The notes: generated from the letters alone by a model not told the origin. A stretch of DNA of 64,000 nt from Thermosynechococcus sichuanensis E542 (GCF_003555505.1 NZ_CP032152.1:868001-932000); one strand, 5' to 3'. Numbered from the stretch's first letter, positions 1 to 10,090 are shown. A program made the numbers and translations.

Positions 1-54
1 ATAGGGAAGGATATAACCAAATAACGGCCGGTAGCTGGTATTCCAAAGCATGGG

Positions 55-1464
55 CTATTTTCCAATGCAAAAACGGCTAAAGATTTGTTCTAGCACGGAT
101 TCGGTGACCTCCTCCCCCGTTAGGGTACCAAGGGCACGGGCAGCGGCATGCAGGTCAATCGTCCAAAAATCAAGGGGCAGTTGGGCATCAATGGCAGCAA
201 GGACATGATTCAGGGATTGGTGAACCTGCTCTAGGAGGGCGGCTTGGCGTTGGTTGATGGCAAAGTCTAGGTTGGCGGCAGTCACCCCTTGGCCTTGAAC
301 AAGGTTGAGAATAGCGTTCTCCAGATGCTCAATCCCCCTTTGGCTGAGGGCCGAGAGCAGCACAGTGGGAATGGGGGCAATGGGCAATGGAATATCTCGA
401 ACATCTGCGGTTTTGTTGAGGAGATCAGCCTTATTCAAGACGACAAGGACTGAGTGAGGCGCTTGTTGCCGCCGTTGTTGGAGATCGAGTTGGTCGTAAA
501 TGTCCTGATCAGCGGCTGTCCACCCTTGGCTAGCATCAATGACAAGGAGAATGAGATCGGCACTGGCTGCGGCTTGGCGCGATCGCTGGACACCGATTTG
601 TTCAACCAAGTTATCTGTCTCGCGAATGCCTGCGGTATCAAGGACTTGGATGGGAATGCCACCAACAACTAATTGAGACTCCACAATATCACGGGTGGTG
701 CCGGGTAGATCCGTGACAATGGCGCGATCGCTGCGGCTCCAAGCATTGAGCAGACTCGACTTACCCACATTCGGGCGACCCACAATGGCCACTTTTAGTC
801 CAGTGCGGATCAGTGCTCCCCGTTCTGCCGTGGCCAAAAACGCCTCTACTTGGTGTTGCAACTGCCGAATTTCCTCAGCAATGGCTGCGGGGTCAAGGGG
901 GGGTAGCTCGTCCGTAAAATCGAGTCGCGCTTCAATTTCCGCCAAGAGAGATAAACAGGTCTGACGAATCTGCTTGAGGGGGCGGGCAAGTTTCCCCGTC
1001 AGACCCGCTAAGGCAATTTGGGCGGCAGTTGTAGATTGGGCGGCCACCAGTTCAGCCACACTTTCGGCTTGGGTGAGATCAAGGCGACCATTGAGAAAGG
1101 CGCGCAGGGTAAACTCCCCCGGATCTGCGAGGCGTGCCCCTGCGGCGACACAGAGTTGCAGCACGCGCTGGACAGGGATGAGACCACCATGACAGTGAAA
1201 CTCCACCACATCTTCGCGAGTATAGGAGCGGGGAGCCAGCATTAAAAGCAGGAGCGCTTCATCTACCCGTTCTCCGGTTTGGGGGTCGCGGACATAGCCA
1301 TAGAGGATGCGATGGGATTCCCAAGGCTGCTTGCCGGGGGCTGCAAATAAAGACTGAGCGATCGCGACTGCTTTAGCACCCGAGAGACGGACAATGCCGA
1401 TACTCCCTTGCTGGGGTACAATAGCCGTGGCGATCGCCGCAATCGTGTCATGGAGATGTCGCAC
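55..1464 (-). CDS. mnmE: tRNA uridine-5-carboxymethylaminomethyl modification GTPase MnmE
   Basis: With MnmG this enzyme installs the carboxymethylaminomethyl group on wobble U34 of certain tRNAs, using folate, GTP and K+. The 469 residues match the usual family length. An N-terminal folate-binding domain covers about residues 1-120. A helical domain then surrounds an inserted Ras-like G domain with a P-loop ([14 protein letters not shown]), the switch stretch DLPGTTRD, a G3 motif DTAG and a G4 motif NKAD. The protein ends in FSRFCIGK, whose C-[ILV]-G-K tail is the family signature and carries the catalytic Cys. It lies 21 bp upstream of the petA stop-codon end with no sign of coupling. Identification is secure. 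Confidence 0.97.
   Translation of the reverse strand: MRHLHDTIAAIATAIVPQQGSIGIVRLSGAKAVAIAQSLFAAPGKQPWESHRILYGYVRDPQTGERVDEALLLLMLAPRSYTREDVVEFHCHGGLIPVQRVLQLCVAAGARLADPGEFTLRAFLNGRLDLTQAESVAELVAAQSTTAAQIALAGLTGKLARPLKQIRQTCLSLLAEIEARLDFTDELPPLDPAAIAEEIRQLQHQVEAFLATAERGALIRTGLKVAIVGRPNVGKSSLLNAWSRSDRAIVTDLPGTTRDIVESQLVVGGIPIQVLDTAGIRETDNLVEQIGVQRSRQAAASADLILLVIDASQGWTAADQDIYDQLDLQQRRQQAPHSVLVVLNKADLLNKTADVRDIPLPIAPIPTVLLSALSQRGIEHLENAILNLVQGQGVTAANLDFAINQRQAALLEQVHQSLNHVLAAIDAQLPLDFWTIDLHAAARALGTLTGEEVTESVLEQIFSRFCIGK
1430..1437. repeat. HIP1 octamer GCGATCGC (representative copy)
   Basis: GCGATCGC is the highly iterated palindrome of many cyanobacterial genomes. This copy sits inside mnmE, and many others occur throughout the window, both in genes and between them. 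It is useful as a marker of resident DNA. I found no copy from about 13,970 to 16,743 (Argonaute gene and flanks) or across the restriction-modification pair near 57.9-59.6 kb. Confidence 0.9.
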
Positions 1465-1485
1465 TACCGTAGGTGATATGACTCT

Positions 1486-2421
1486 TTAGAGACTCATCTC
1501 AGCGGCTTGCACTTTCTCCACTTGTTTCTTCTTCAGCACAAGCAGAATCTGCGAGAGGGTAATGGCGGCAAAGAAGACCAACAGCCACTTAATACGGTTG
1601 GGATCCTGCAGGACAATTTCCGTATCCTTTTGACCAAAACCGCCCACATTGGGATTGTTGGTGAGGGCTTCACCCGCCGCTACCGTTTGGCCTTCACTGA
1701 CGATGAGATCAGGGCCAGCGGGAACTGTTTCTGTTACTGCTTCGCCACTTTCGGGGGTAATCACCACCGCCGTACTGCCATCGGGGTTAGCGGTAATACT
1801 GGTAATCGTGCCCGCGATCGGTGCAGTAAAGACGTTGTTGTTGCTCTTTTCACCGTTGGGATAGACTTGACCGCGACCGCGGTTGCCCCCGGCGTGAACG
1901 GCGTATTTACCAAAGTGGATTGATTTATCCATGGCAGGGTTGGGGGCGAGAACGGGGAAAACAATTTCTTGGTACTGCTCGCCCGGTAGAGGACCCACTA
2001 GAATAATGTTTTGCTTATCCTCACTGTAGGGTTGGTAGTAAATGCCGCTGGTTTTGGCTTTTAGCTCCTCAGGAATGCGATCCGGGGGAGCAATTTTGAA
2101 GCCCTCGGGCAGCATCAGCACTGCACCGACATTCAGACCCCCCTTAGAGCCATCCCCCAGCACCTGTTGCACACTAGTGTCGTAGGGAATTTTCACCACG
2201 GCTTCAAAAACGGAATCGGGGGTAACGGCTTGGGGCACTTCCACTTGGATAGGCTTGGCGGCGAGGTGACAGTTGGCACAAACAATCCGCCCAGTGGCCT
2301 CACGGGGACTGTCATAGCCCTGCTGCGCATAGAAGGGGTAGGCCTGTGCTTGCGGTGACCAAAGAAGCACACTGGCGGCAAGGGCGATCGCCAGCGTTAA
2401 AGATTTGAAAAAGCGTTTCAT
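1486..2421 (-). CDS. petA: Cytochrome f, apoprotein of the cytochrome b6f complex
   Basis: Cytochrome f takes electrons from the Rieske protein and passes them to plastocyanin or cytochrome c6 on the lumenal side of the thylakoid. I start at the ATG beginning [15 protein letters not shown], which gives 311 residues with a proper signal peptide ending in AQA; a longer in-frame extension would bury that signal and overlap petC. After cleavage the mature protein begins [10 protein letters not shown], whose N-terminal Tyr is an axial haem ligand. The haem site CANCH follows. A C-terminal anchor ([18 protein letters not shown]) precedes the stromal tail. It lies 19 bp downstream of petC, and the sequence GGGAG precedes the start at good spacing. 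Confidence 0.97.
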   Translation of the reverse strand: MKRFFKSLTLAIALAASVLLWSPQAQAYPFYAQQGYDSPREATGRIVCANCHLAAKPIQVEVPQAVTPDSVFEAVVKIPYDTSVQQVLGDGSKGGLNVGAVLMLPEGFKIAPPDRIPEELKAKTSGIYYQPYSEDKQNIILVGPLPGEQYQEIVFPVLAPNPAMDKSIHFGKYAVHAGGNRGRGQVYPNGEKSNNNVFTAPIAGTITSITANPDGSTAVVITPESGEAVTETVPAGPDLIVSEGQTVAAGEALTNNPNVGGFGQKDTEIVLQDPNRIKWLLVFFAAITLSQILLVLKKKQVEKVQAAEMSL

Positions 2422-2440
2422 ACCACTCCCTAATTTCTTT

Positions 2441-2983
2441 TTACGTCCACCAAGGTTCTTTGCCTGTGCGGAAATCGGTTTCCGTCCAAGGGGTAAATAC
2501 CAGTTTGTCATCTTCAGTCACCGTGGCCTTCACCAGTGCCAAGGAGAGAGGGGCAGGACCACGCACCACCTTACCCGTGCTGTCGTACTGAGAGCCGTGG
2601 CAGGGGCAAATGAACTTGTTTTCACTGACGTTCCAAGGCACCACACAGCCGAGGTGGGTGCAGACGGCATTCAAGCCGTAATTGGCAATTTGGTGATCCT
2701 CAGTAACAATCACGTAGGTGGGATCCCCTTTAATTCCTTGGGCAAGGGAGCGATCGCCCGGCAGGTGCTTCGTTAGGTACTCAGAAACTTTAATATCGTT
2801 GCCCAACGCATCCTTGGCAACCACGCCACCACCGCTGCCGCCACTCGAGGGCGGAATGAAGTACTTGACGACAGGGTAAAGAGCGCCCAACGCTGTACCC
2901 GTGATGGTACCAAACGTCAGCAGGTTCATAAACTGTCGCCGCCCCATATCGGGCACATCAGACATTCCAGAAACTTGAGCCAT
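2441..2983 (-). CDS. petC: Cytochrome b6f Rieske iron-sulfur protein
   Basis: This subunit carries the 2Fe-2S cluster that oxidises plastoquinol and reduces cytochrome f. The 180-residue protein has an N-terminal transmembrane anchor (about residues 18-45) after a twin-arginine-like GRRQF, a Gly-rich hinge (GGSGGG) and a soluble domain. The CTHLGC and CPCHGS boxes supply cluster ligands C108, H110, C126 and H129, and C113 and C128 form the conserved disulfide. It is the first gene of a petC-petA operon and is divergent from the DUF3067 gene across a short AT-rich spacer. Twin-arginine targeting is known for cyanobacterial Rieske proteins, and tatC lies about 3 kb away. Confidence 0.97.
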   Translation of the reverse strand: MAQVSGMSDVPDMGRRQFMNLLTFGTITGTALGALYPVVKYFIPPSSGGSGGGVVAKDALGNDIKVSEYLTKHLPGDRSLAQGIKGDPTYVIVTEDHQIANYGLNAVCTHLGCVVPWNVSENKFICPCHGSQYDSTGKVVRGPAPLSLALVKATVTEDDKLVFTPWTETDFRTGKEPWWT

Positions 2984-3097
2984 GGTTTACGCTTATTTAC
3001 TAAGGAATCGAAACGGACAGCCGTAAAATAATTACGTTTGTTAACTATTATCACACTGTCCGAGCCGTCCCAACCGCAAGGGCTGAAATTCTTGCCA

Positions 3098-3418
3098 ATG
3101 CTGACGCCCCTCACTGGTGATGAACTCCATGCTTTGCTCCTGCGCAAATGGGGGCGCTCCTTTGACCTTCAGTTTCGCCGCGTCGGCGATCGCATCTTTT
3201 TGCAGGTGATGTGGCGCTACCTCGAGCAGGCCTCCTATCCCGATACGCCCGAAGACTATGCCGCCCACCTCGGGGCGATCGCCCAGCACCTTAACGACTG
3301 GGGCTGTGCTCAGCAAGTCTGCACCTTTATTGAGACGACCCGTGAGAAACCCCGCCTCGGCAAGGCCGTGAATATTCCCCTCGACCTTGGCACCCGCATT
3401 ATCGAATGGCTGGAATAG
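3098..3418 (+). CDS. DUF3067 family protein
   Basis: This is a small soluble protein of about 106 residues. The region WGRSFDLQFRRVGDRIFLQV followed by MWRYLEQ, and a C-terminal segment PRLGKAVNIPLDL, match my memory of the DUF3067 family found in cyanobacteria and plastid-bearing eukaryotes. An in-frame ATG lies 20 codons upstream, but homology begins at the ATG chosen here (MLTPLTGDELHALLLRKW). No catalytic motif is recognisable and no function is assigned. It is divergently oriented from petC, so the two promoters share one spacer; a photosynthetic role is only a guess from context. Confidence 0.75.
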   Translation: MLTPLTGDELHALLLRKWGRSFDLQFRRVGDRIFLQVMWRYLEQASYPDTPEDYAAHLGAIAQHLNDWGCAQQVCTFIETTREKPRLGKAVNIPLDLGTRIIEWLE

Positions 3419-3444
3419 TCCCCCCTTAGCAGATTTTTGAAAAA

Positions 3445-3462
3445 ATGTTAAGAATGTTAAAA
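3445..3462 (+). promoter_or_regulatory. Tandem 9-bp repeat upstream of apcA
   Basis: Two adjacent copies read ATGTTAAGA and ATGTTAAAA, about 190 bp upstream of apcA. Tandem near-identical half-sites one helical turn apart are typical of sites for OmpR-family response regulators such as RpaA/RpaB or SphR. The match to any one regulator is not good enough to name it. The rest of the 230-bp gap (3419-3648) holds a likely long structured leader, with complementary stretches GGAAGGTTACG and CGTACCTATCTTCC, and a good GGAGGA ribosome site just before apcA. Confidence 0.35.
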
Positions 3463-3648
3463 AGGATTGCGATGATGTGGGAGATGTCCCCCCTATGCCT
3501 GAGAATGTTTGCGGAAGGTTACGTCAGCCCCTTGGGTGAATCGCCGTACCTATCTTCCCTTCAGAAGGTCGGTAAGTCGTAACGTTCCAATGGCAGATGC
3601 CACATTATCAAGACCCTTGTTTTACAATTCCAACTTTGGAGGAACTCA

Positions 3649-4134
3649 ATGAGCGTCGTCACGAAATCGATCGTGAATGCAGATGCCGAGGCCCGTTACC
3701 TCAGCCCCGGTGAGCTGGATCGCATTAAAAGCTTTGTCAGCACCGGCGAGCGTCGTCTGCGCATTGCCCAAACCCTGACTGAAAACCGCGAGCGGATTGT
3801 CAAGCAAGCGGGCGATCAACTCTTCCAAAAACGGCCTGATGTGGTCTCCCCCGGTGGCAATGCCTACGGTGAAGAAATGACCGCCACCTGCCTGCGTGAC
3901 CTCGACTACTACCTGCGGCTTGTGACCTACGGTATTGTTGCCGGTGATGTCACCCCCATCGAAGAAATTGGTTTGGTGGGTGTGCGTGAAATGTACAACT
4001 CCCTCGGTACCCCCATTCCTGCCGTGGCCGAAGGAATCCGCGCCATGAAGAACGTTGCTTCCTCACTGCTGTCTGCGGAAGATGCCGCTGAAGCCGGTTC
4101 TTACTTTGACTTCGTGATTGGCGCCATGCAGTAG
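3649..4134 (+). CDS. apcA: Allophycocyanin alpha subunit
   Basis: This is the alpha subunit of the phycobilisome core biliprotein that funnels energy to the photosystems. Its length of 161 residues is exactly that of the family. C81 in the sequence [13 protein letters not shown] is the phycocyanobilin attachment site. The globin-like fold is indicated by conserved segments such as [12 protein letters not shown] and [19 protein letters not shown] clear GGAGGA ribosome site precedes the ATG. It is the first gene of apcA-apcB-apcC; the core-membrane linker apcE is not adjacent here. Confidence 0.98.
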   Translation: MSVVTKSIVNADAEARYLSPGELDRIKSFVSTGERRLRIAQTLTENRERIVKQAGDQLFQKRPDVVSPGGNAYGEEMTATCLRDLDYYLRLVTYGIVAGDVTPIEEIGLVGVREMYNSLGTPIPAVAEGIRAMKNVASSLLSAEDAAEAGSYFDFVIGAMQ

Positions 4135-4193
4135 GTCGCCTTAGCATCCTTCATTGATCCATCATCCAAATCAGTTTTTGAGGAAAAAGAACT

Positions 4194-4679
4194 ATGCAAG
4201 ACGCGATTACCGCTGTCATCAACGCCTCTGACGTACAAGGCAAATACCTCGACACCGCCGCCATGGAGAAGCTGAAAGCTTACTTCGCAACTGGCGAACT
4301 GCGGGTGCGGGCTGCGACTGTGATCAGCGCCAATGCTGCCAATATCGTCAAAGAAGCAGTGGCCAAATCTCTGCTCTACTCTGACATCACCCGTCCCGGT
4401 GGCAACATGTACACCACCCGTCGCTATGCGGCCTGTATCCGCGACCTCGACTACTACCTGCGCTATGCCACCTATGCCATGCTGGCTGGGGATCCTTCCA
4501 TCCTCGATGAGCGGGTGCTCAATGGGTTGAAAGAAACCTACAACTCCTTGGGTGTGCCCATCGCTGCCACTGTGCAAGCCATCCAAGCCATGAAAGAAGT
4601 CACCGCCAGCTTAGTGGGTGCCGATGCCGGCAAAGAAATGGGCATCTACTTTGACTACATCTGCTCTGGCTTAAGCTAA
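4194..4679 (+). CDS. apcB: Allophycocyanin beta subunit
   Basis: ApcB pairs with ApcA to form the (alpha-beta)3 discs of the phycobilisome core. The protein has 161 residues. C81 in [13 protein letters not shown] binds phycocyanobilin, and N71 in RPGGNMYTT is the asparagine that is gamma-N-methylated in cyanobacterial beta subunits. It follows apcA by 59 bp and has its own ribosome site (GAGGAAA). A long hairpin lies between this gene and apcC and probably sets the relative amounts of core protein and linker. Confidence 0.98.
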   Translation: MQDAITAVINASDVQGKYLDTAAMEKLKAYFATGELRVRAATVISANAANIVKEAVAKSLLYSDITRPGGNMYTTRRYAACIRDLDYYLRYATYAMLAGDPSILDERVLNGLKETYNSLGVPIAATVQAIQAMKEVTASLVGADAGKEMGIYFDYICSGLS

Positions 4680-4703
4680 GTACAGCTCTCCAGTCGCCCA
4701 TCT

Positions 4704-4785
4704 GTCTGGGAGTTAGGGGTTAGAGTGTCAGCCTGTCATGGCAATTGTGCTTAAACAGTCTGAGTCTGGCCTTTAGCTCCCAGAC
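4704..4785 (+). promoter_or_regulatory. Long stem-loop between apcB and apcC
   Basis: Bases 4704-4724 pair with 4765-4785 without a single unpaired base. The outer nine pairs are perfect (GTCTGGGAG with CTCCCAGAC) and the remaining twelve include five G-U wobbles. The loop is 40 nt. No T-run follows, so a simple Rho-independent terminator is unlikely. A processing or mRNA-stabilising hairpin, or an attenuator that lowers transcription into apcC, fits better. ApcC is needed in far smaller amounts than ApcA/ApcB. Confidence 0.6.
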
Positions 4786-4821
4786 GTGTAATCACCCCAC
4801 ACAGATTTGGAGTCCCATCCC

Positions 4822-5025
4822 ATGCGCATGTTTAGAATTACCGCCTGTGTGCCGAGTCAAACCCGTATTCGCACCCAGCGTGAACTGCAAAACACCTATT
4901 TCACAAAACTGGTGCCCTACGAAAACTGGTTCCGCGAGCAACAACGCATCCAAAAAATGGGTGGCAAAATTGTGAAAGTGGAACTGTTTACGGGTAAGCC
5001 GGGGGTCAACACCGGTCTGGCCTAG
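4822..5025 (+). CDS. apcC: Phycobilisome core small linker ApcC (LC7.8)
   Basis: ApcC is the small core linker that caps allophycocyanin trimers. The start at MRMFRITACVPSQTRIRTQR gives 67 residues, the standard family length; an in-frame ATG five codons upstream is less likely. The sequence RELQNTYFTKLVPYENWF followed by a C-terminal GKIVKVELFTG matches the CpcD-like linker fold. It is the third gene of the apc cluster, 142 bp after apcB beyond a long hairpin. Its product is short and basic, as expected for a linker. Confidence 0.96.
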   Translation: MRMFRITACVPSQTRIRTQRELQNTYFTKLVPYENWFREQQRIQKMGGKIVKVELFTGKPGVNTGLA

Positions 5026-5170
5026 GTACCCCTCTAAAACTGTTTCCTAGCGATTTTGCGGCTTCACTGTTGAGATAGTTGATTGGGTGGGTTGTTCCCT
5101 TCTAAGACAATTATCTGAGCGGTGGAGCTTTGCTCATTAGAAAAGCTTTAGAGAACTTTGCCCAAGGCTG

Positions 5171-5506
5171 CTAAGCGAGAAAACGTTCCCAGCCATCACC
5201 ATATTGGAACCGCATTTTGGGGAAAACGGCCTCTAAATTCTCGTGGGGGCGTGGGATCACCGTTGACGACAGATAGAGGTTTTTTTCCTTAGGACTTTGA
5301 GCTGGAATTTTCTTGGCAGCTTCGACGCCGGCTGCAACGGCAATTTGCACTTCAGAAACGTCGCCGCGCACAATAATTGTTAGGCGAGCACCACTGACCA
5401 CTTCATAGCCCACAAGAGTAACACGCGCCGCTTTCACCATCACATCGGCAACGGCTAAGGCAGGGGGATGACCCAGTACTTCTACCATCCCAAGGGCAAT
5501 GGGCAT
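5171..5506 (-). CDS. Orphan CcmK-type carboxysome shell protein
   Basis: This is a single-domain BMC shell protein of 111 residues. The start MPIALGMVEVLGHPP was chosen by alignment with CcmK N-termini; an upstream in-frame extension has no family resemblance. Conserved features are [16 protein letters not shown] and [11 protein letters not shown]. The pore loop EVVSGAR differs from the EKIGSGR of CcmK1/K2, and a longer linker (KKIPAQSPKEKNLYLSST) precedes IPRPHENLEAVFP. It lies away from the ccm operon, like the satellite ccmK3/ccmK4 genes of beta-cyanobacteria, but I cannot decide between those two names. It converges on apcC. Confidence 0.85.
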   Translation of the reverse strand: MPIALGMVEVLGHPPALAVADVMVKAARVTLVGYEVVSGARLTIIVRGDVSEVQIAVAAGVEAAKKIPAQSPKEKNLYLSSTVIPRPHENLEAVFPKMRFQYGDGWERFLA

Positions 5507-5695
5507 GAAGACCGCTCCTAAACACAAAAATTTGTTAAAGTAATGCCATTTTTGCGATCGCAAACGGCCGCACTGATTTGGCAACATCAGCATATCATCT
5601 CTATTGATAGCCTTGATAAGTTCGAGGGGCGATCGCGATAATTGATTTTTATCGCCAAAATCATCTTTTCTAATTGAGTCTTTTTTGAGGGTATT

Positions 5696-6508
5696 TTAAG
5701 AACGCCCCACTCCCATCAGTTTTGCTAAGCCAACTCCCGTAAAGTAGAGGGCAAGCAGAGCACCTGCCAATAGTCCCTGCGTAATCGGATCAATGGAGGG
5801 CGTTAAGACCGCTGCCACGGCCACGGCAATAATCACCACGTAGCGCCACTGACTGAGCATTTGCGGGATCGAGACAATGCCGAGGGCAATGAGTACCAAC
5901 TGGAGAATGGGGACTTGGAAGGCGAGGCCAGTGGCAAGGAGCAATAGCAAAATAAAGTCCACATAGCGATCAATTGACCACAGTTGCTCAACCACATCTG
6001 CCCCATAGTTAATGAAAAAGCCGAGGGCTGCGGGAGCCAAGAGGGTATAGGCAAAGGCCAAACCGGCAATAAAGAGAATGGATGAACCAAAAACCACCGG
6101 TGCCAGCAAGCGTTGCTCACGCCGTGTCAATCCCGGCAGGATAAAACGGATAGCTTGGTAGAGAATCATCGGCGTTGCTAGGAGGATGCCACTGTAGGCC
6201 GCCGCTTTACAGGAGACAAAAAAGTATTCCCCCGGACTCAGTTGCAGGAACTTAGCACCATGGGCTGGTTTTTCTAGGAACTGAATGATCCAGCGCACTT
6301 GGGTAAAGCAGAGAACTATCGTGACAGCAACAGTGCCCAGTACCACAAAAAGCCGCTGCCGTAACTCCTCAAGGTGATCCCAGAGGGACATTTCCACCTC
6401 ATTGGGCAGTTCATCCTCAGGATCAACAGGCTCATTGGCCTCAAGGGCGCTTTCAACAATGGCCAAGGGTTCGGGAGCAGGACTATCAATATCGGGCGAT
6501 CGCGTCAT
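5696..6508 (-). CDS. tatC: Sec-independent (twin-arginine) translocase subunit TatC
   Basis: TatC is the membrane receptor of the Tat pathway, which exports folded proteins such as the Rieske subunit. The protein has 270 residues from the first ATG; a GTG one codon upstream is an alternative. It has an acidic N-terminal extension, then the family signature SLWDHLEELRQRLF, then six predicted transmembrane segments. Conserved blocks include SPGEYFFVSCKAAAYSG and the LPGLTRREQR loop. It lies upstream of the orphan ccmK on the same strand, with a 189-bp gap, and is divergent from mfd. Confidence 0.96.
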   Translation of the reverse strand: MTRSPDIDSPAPEPLAIVESALEANEPVDPEDELPNEVEMSLWDHLEELRQRLFVVLGTVAVTIVLCFTQVRWIIQFLEKPAHGAKFLQLSPGEYFFVSCKAAAYSGILLATPMILYQAIRFILPGLTRREQRLLAPVVFGSSILFIAGLAFAYTLLAPAALGFFINYGADVVEQLWSIDRYVDFILLLLLATGLAFQVPILQLVLIALGIVSIPQMLSQWRYVVIIAVAVAAVLTPSIDPITQGLLAGALLALYFTGVGLAKLMGVGRS

Positions 6509-6661
6509 CACATGTCTGGAATTCTCACTCTTTAATAATTATGAACGAAGTCCCAGATTGCATCCCCTTGCTGTGTCCCATATTTTAGAAAAGGGATGCA
6601 GTCTAACGCTCCCCTTGAGGCTGAATTCCAGAGTCATAGTCACCTGCACCGACACTCGTCT

Positions 6662-9600
6662 ATGTCCTTAATGGCAATTCCCCGCAGTTGGGGTAAGCTG
6701 CCGCTGACGGCTGAACTGCTCAGCAAACTAGAACACCAACGGGAACTTGTCCTCACGGGGATGCCCCGCCTTGTCAAGGGTTTTGTGGCCACCACATTGG
6801 CACAGCAGCGTCAGCAATCCCTGTGTGTGATTACTTCCACCCTAGAGGAGGGAGGACGCTGGGCAGCGCAATTGGAACTCATGGGTTGGGATGCGGTTCT
6901 CTTTTACCCGACCTCGGAGGCCTCTCCCTATGACCCCTTTGATTTGGAAGCGGAGATGGTCTGGGGGCAACTGCAAGTTTTAGTTGAGAGCGATCGCCCC
7001 AATATTGCAATTGTCACCACCGAACGGGCACTGCAACCCCATTTACCGCCACCAGAGCAGTTTCGTGCCGCCTGTCTAACTTTACAGGTGGGTCAAGAGC
7101 ACTCCCTAGGGGAAGTGGCCACTGCCTTGGCCGCTCTCGGCTATGAGCGGGTTTCTCTAGTGGAAACAGAAGGCCAGTGGAGTCGGCGCGGCGACATTGT
7201 GGATATTTTCCCCGTCTCGGCGGAGCTACCGGTGCGCTTGCAGTGGTTTGGTGATGAGATTGAGTCCATCCGCGAGTTTGATCCGGCCAGTCAACGCTCT
7301 GTGCACACGGAAGGCGATCGCCTTGATGCCCTTGAGCAAGTCACCCTGACGCCCATTAGTTTTACCCCCCTGATTGCCCAAGCCCTGCGGGCAGCGGATC
7401 ACGGCCACCTCATTCCCGAGGATCAGGAGGGACTGCGACGCTATCTGGGGGTGGCTTTCCCTGAGCCAGCCTCCCTCCTAGATTATTTACCTGCCCAAAC
7501 ACTGATTGCCGTGGATGAGCCGCCCCTTTGTGCCGCCCATGGCGATCGCTGGTATGAACACACTCATGCCTACTGGCAAAGCCTTGAAACGCCACCGCCC
7601 CCGATCCATCGTCCGTGGTCGGCCAGTGCCCAGACCCTCGAGCGGTTTCAACGTCTGCACCTCTATGAATTGGCCAGTGAGGGACTTGGTCTCAATTTGT
7701 CAGCACGGGCGGTGCCAGCAATTCCTCACCAATTTGGTCGCTTGGCGGCAACCCTGCGGGAGGAACGGGATAAGGGTTATACCGTATGGTTGGTCTCTGC
7801 GCAGCCGAGTCGCTCCGTGGCGCTGTTGCAGGAGCACGATTGCCCCGCCCAGTTTGTGCCCAATCCCAAGGACTTTCCAGCCATTGATAAGCTGCAACAG
7901 CAGCGATTGCCCATTGCCCTGAAGGCCAGTGGTCTAGCGGAAATCAGTGGCTTTATTTTGCCTACGTTCCGCACGGTGCTGGTGAGCGATCGCGAGTTCT
8001 TTGGCCAGCATAACTTGGTCAACCTTGGCTATGTGCGCAAACGCCGCCGCGCTGCTGCTAAACAGGTGGATCTCAACAAGCTCCAGCCGGGGGACTACGT
8101 CGTGCATCGCCAACACGGCATTGGTCAGTTCCTGCGCCTTGAAACGCTAACGATTAACAATGAAACCCGCGAGTACCTCGCCCTGCAATATGCGGATGGC
8201 ATTCTCCGCGTTGCTGCCGATCAATTGAATAGTCTCTCCCGCTACCGCAAACAAAGCGATGGGGTTCCCCAACTCAATAAATTAACGGGCAACACTTGGG
8301 AACGTACCAAAGCACGGGTACGCAAGGCGATTAAGAAAGTGGCGGTGGATTTGCTGCAACTCTATGCCCAACGCGCCCAGCAACAGGGCTTTGCCTTCCC
8401 GCCGGATACACCCTGGCAGCGGGAAATGGAGGACTCGTTTCCCTATCAACCCACCCCTGATCAACTCAAGGCCATCCAAGAGGTCAAGGCCGATATGGAG
8501 AGCGATCGCCCCATGGATCGGCTGATCTGCGGTGATGTTGGCTTTGGGAAAACCGAAGTGGCCATTCGCGCCATTTTCAAAGCTGTGATGGCAGGCAAAC
8601 AGGTGGTGGTTCTGGCACCCACAACGATTCTGACGCAGCAGCATTACCACACCCTCAAGGAACGCTTTGCCCCCTATCCGATTCAAGTGGGACTCCTCAA
8701 CCGCTTTCGCAGTGAGCGGGAGCGCCAAGACATCCTGCAAAAACTGAAAACCGGCGAAATTGATGTTGTCGTGGGCACCCATCAACTCCTGAGCAAGGCT
8801 GTCAAATTTCGCGACTTAGGGCTACTGGTGGTGGATGAAGAACAACGCTTTGGCGTCAACCAAAAGGAGAAAATCAAAGCCCTGAAAACCCAAGTGGATG
8901 TCCTTACCCTGAGTGCGACACCGATTCCGCGCACCCTCTATATGGCGCTGTCGGGGGTTCGGGAAATGAGCCTGATCACCACACCCCCCCCCTCGCGGCG
9001 CCCGATTCAAACCCACCTTGCTCCCTATGACCCAGAAACGGTACGCAGTGCGATTCGCCAAGAACTGGATCGGGGGGGTCAAGTTTTCTATGTCGTGCCG
9101 CGGGTTGAGGGCATTGAGGAGGTGGCAGCCAAACTCCAAGGGATGGTGCCCAGTGCCCGTATTCTCATTGCCCATGGCCAGATGGCAGAGGGGGAACTGG
9201 AATCCACGATGCTTGGCTTTAGCAATGGTGAGGCCGATATTCTGGTCTGTACGACTATCATTGAGTCCGGCTTGGATATTCCCCGCGTCAATACGATTTT
9301 GGTGGAGGATGCACAGCGGTTTGGCTTGGCACAGCTTTATCAACTGCGGGGTCGCGTTGGCCGCGCCGGGATTCAAGCCCATGCGTGGTTATTTTACCCC
9401 CGTCAAGAGGTACTCACCGATGCTGCCCGTCAACGGCTGCGGGCAATTCAGGAGTTTACCCAACTGGGATCGGGCTACCAACTGGCAATGCGAGACATGG
9501 AAATTCGCGGTGTCGGCAATCTCTTGGGGGCAGAGCAGCACGGTCAACTGGACAGTGTGGGCTTTGATTTATATGTGGAACTGCTCGAGGAGGCGATCGC

Positions 9601-10090
9601 CGAAATTCGCGGCCAAGACATTCCCAGCGTTGACGATACCCAAGTGGATCTCAATGTCACTGCCTTTATTCCCGCTGACTATATGCCCGATTTAGAGCAA
9701 AAGATGGCCGCTTACCGTGCAGTCTCCGCTGCAACGACAAAAGAAGACTTAATGCAATTGGCGGCAGAATGGAGCGATCGCTATGGGGCATTGCCCAAAT
9801 CCGTTCAGCAATTGCTGCGGGTTGTCGAACTCAAGCAACTGGCACGTCAGTGTGGTATTAGCCGCATTCGTCCTGAAGGGAAGCAGCACGTGATCCTTGA
9901 AACCCCGATGGCAGAGCCAGCATGGAAACTGCTCCTAGAGCAACTGCCCACGCATCTCCAAAGTCGGTTTGTCTATAGTCAGGGCAAAATTACCGTGCGG
10001 GGTCTAGGGACACAACCCGTAGAGAAGCAACTGGAGCAACTCATTGACTGGTTTAGCCAAATGAAAACAACCGTTGCGACAGCCCCCTAA
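6662..10090 (+). CDS. mfd: Transcription-repair coupling factor Mfd
   Basis: Mfd displaces RNA polymerase stalled at DNA lesions and recruits UvrA. I chose the ATG of [16 protein letters not shown] (about 1142 residues); an in-frame ATG at 6596 would add 22 poorly conserved residues. The UvrB-like N-terminal region (about 1-380) is followed by a CarD-like RNA-polymerase-interacting domain ([17 protein letters not shown]). Next comes a RecG-like SF2 translocase with Walker A ([14 protein letters not shown]), DEEQ box ([10 protein letters not shown]), [11 protein letters not shown], and motif VI with [12 protein letters not shown]-terminal TRCF domain follows. Its stop codon overlaps that of rfbD on the opposite strand. 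Confidence 0.97.
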   Translation: MSLMAIPRSWGKLPLTAELLSKLEHQRELVLTGMPRLVKGFVATTLAQQRQQSLCVITSTLEEGGRWAAQLELMGWDAVLFYPTSEASPYDPFDLEAEMVWGQLQVLVESDRPNIAIVTTERALQPHLPPPEQFRAACLTLQVGQEHSLGEVATALAALGYERVSLVETEGQWSRRGDIVDIFPVSAELPVRLQWFGDEIESIREFDPASQRSVHTEGDRLDALEQVTLTPISFTPLIAQALRAADHGHLIPEDQEGLRRYLGVAFPEPASLLDYLPAQTLIAVDEPPLCAAHGDRWYEHTHAYWQSLETPPPPIHRPWSASAQTLERFQRLHLYELASEGLGLNLSARAVPAIPHQFGRLAATLREERDKGYTVWLVSAQPSRSVALLQEHDCPAQFVPNPKDFPAIDKLQQQRLPIALKASGLAEISGFILPTFRTVLVSDREFFGQHNLVNLGYVRKRRRAAAKQVDLNKLQPGDYVVHRQHGIGQFLRLETLTINNETREYLALQYADGILRVAADQLNSLSRYRKQSDGVPQLNKLTGNTWERTKARVRKAIKKVAVDLLQLYAQRAQQQGFAFPPDTPWQREMEDSFPYQPTPDQLKAIQEVKADMESDRPMDRLICGDVGFGKTEVAIRAIFKAVMAGKQVVVLAPTTILTQQHYHTLKERFAPYPIQVGLLNRFRSERERQDILQKLKTGEIDVVVGTHQLLSKAVKFRDLGLLVVDEEQRFGVNQKEKIKALKTQVDVLTLSATPIPRTLYMALSGVREMSLITTPPPSRRPIQTHLAPYDPETVRSAIRQELDRGGQVFYVVPRVEGIEEVAAKLQGMVPSARILIAHGQMAEGELESTMLGFSNGEADILVCTTIIESGLDIPRVNTILVEDAQRFGLAQLYQLRGRVGRAGIQAHAWLFYPRQEVLTDAARQRLRAIQEFTQLGSGYQLAMRDMEIRGVGNLLGAEQHGQLDSVGFDLYVELLEEAIAEIRGQDIPSVDDTQVDLNVTAFIPADYMPDLEQKMAAYRAVSAATTKEDLMQLAAEWSDRYGALPKSVQQLLRVVELKQLARQCGISRIRPEGKQHVILETPMAEPAWKLLLEQLPTHLQSRFVYSQGKITVRGLGTQPVEKQLEQLIDWFSQMKTTVATAP

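Noticed and set aside
1507-1923. Open frame of 138 codons opposite petA
   Set aside because: Entirely antisense to the well-conserved cytochrome f gene and without any recognisable protein pattern.
8282-9382. Two long frames (167 and 186 codons) opposite mfd
   Set aside because: Antisense shadows of the conserved Mfd helicase region; no ribosome sites or family motifs.
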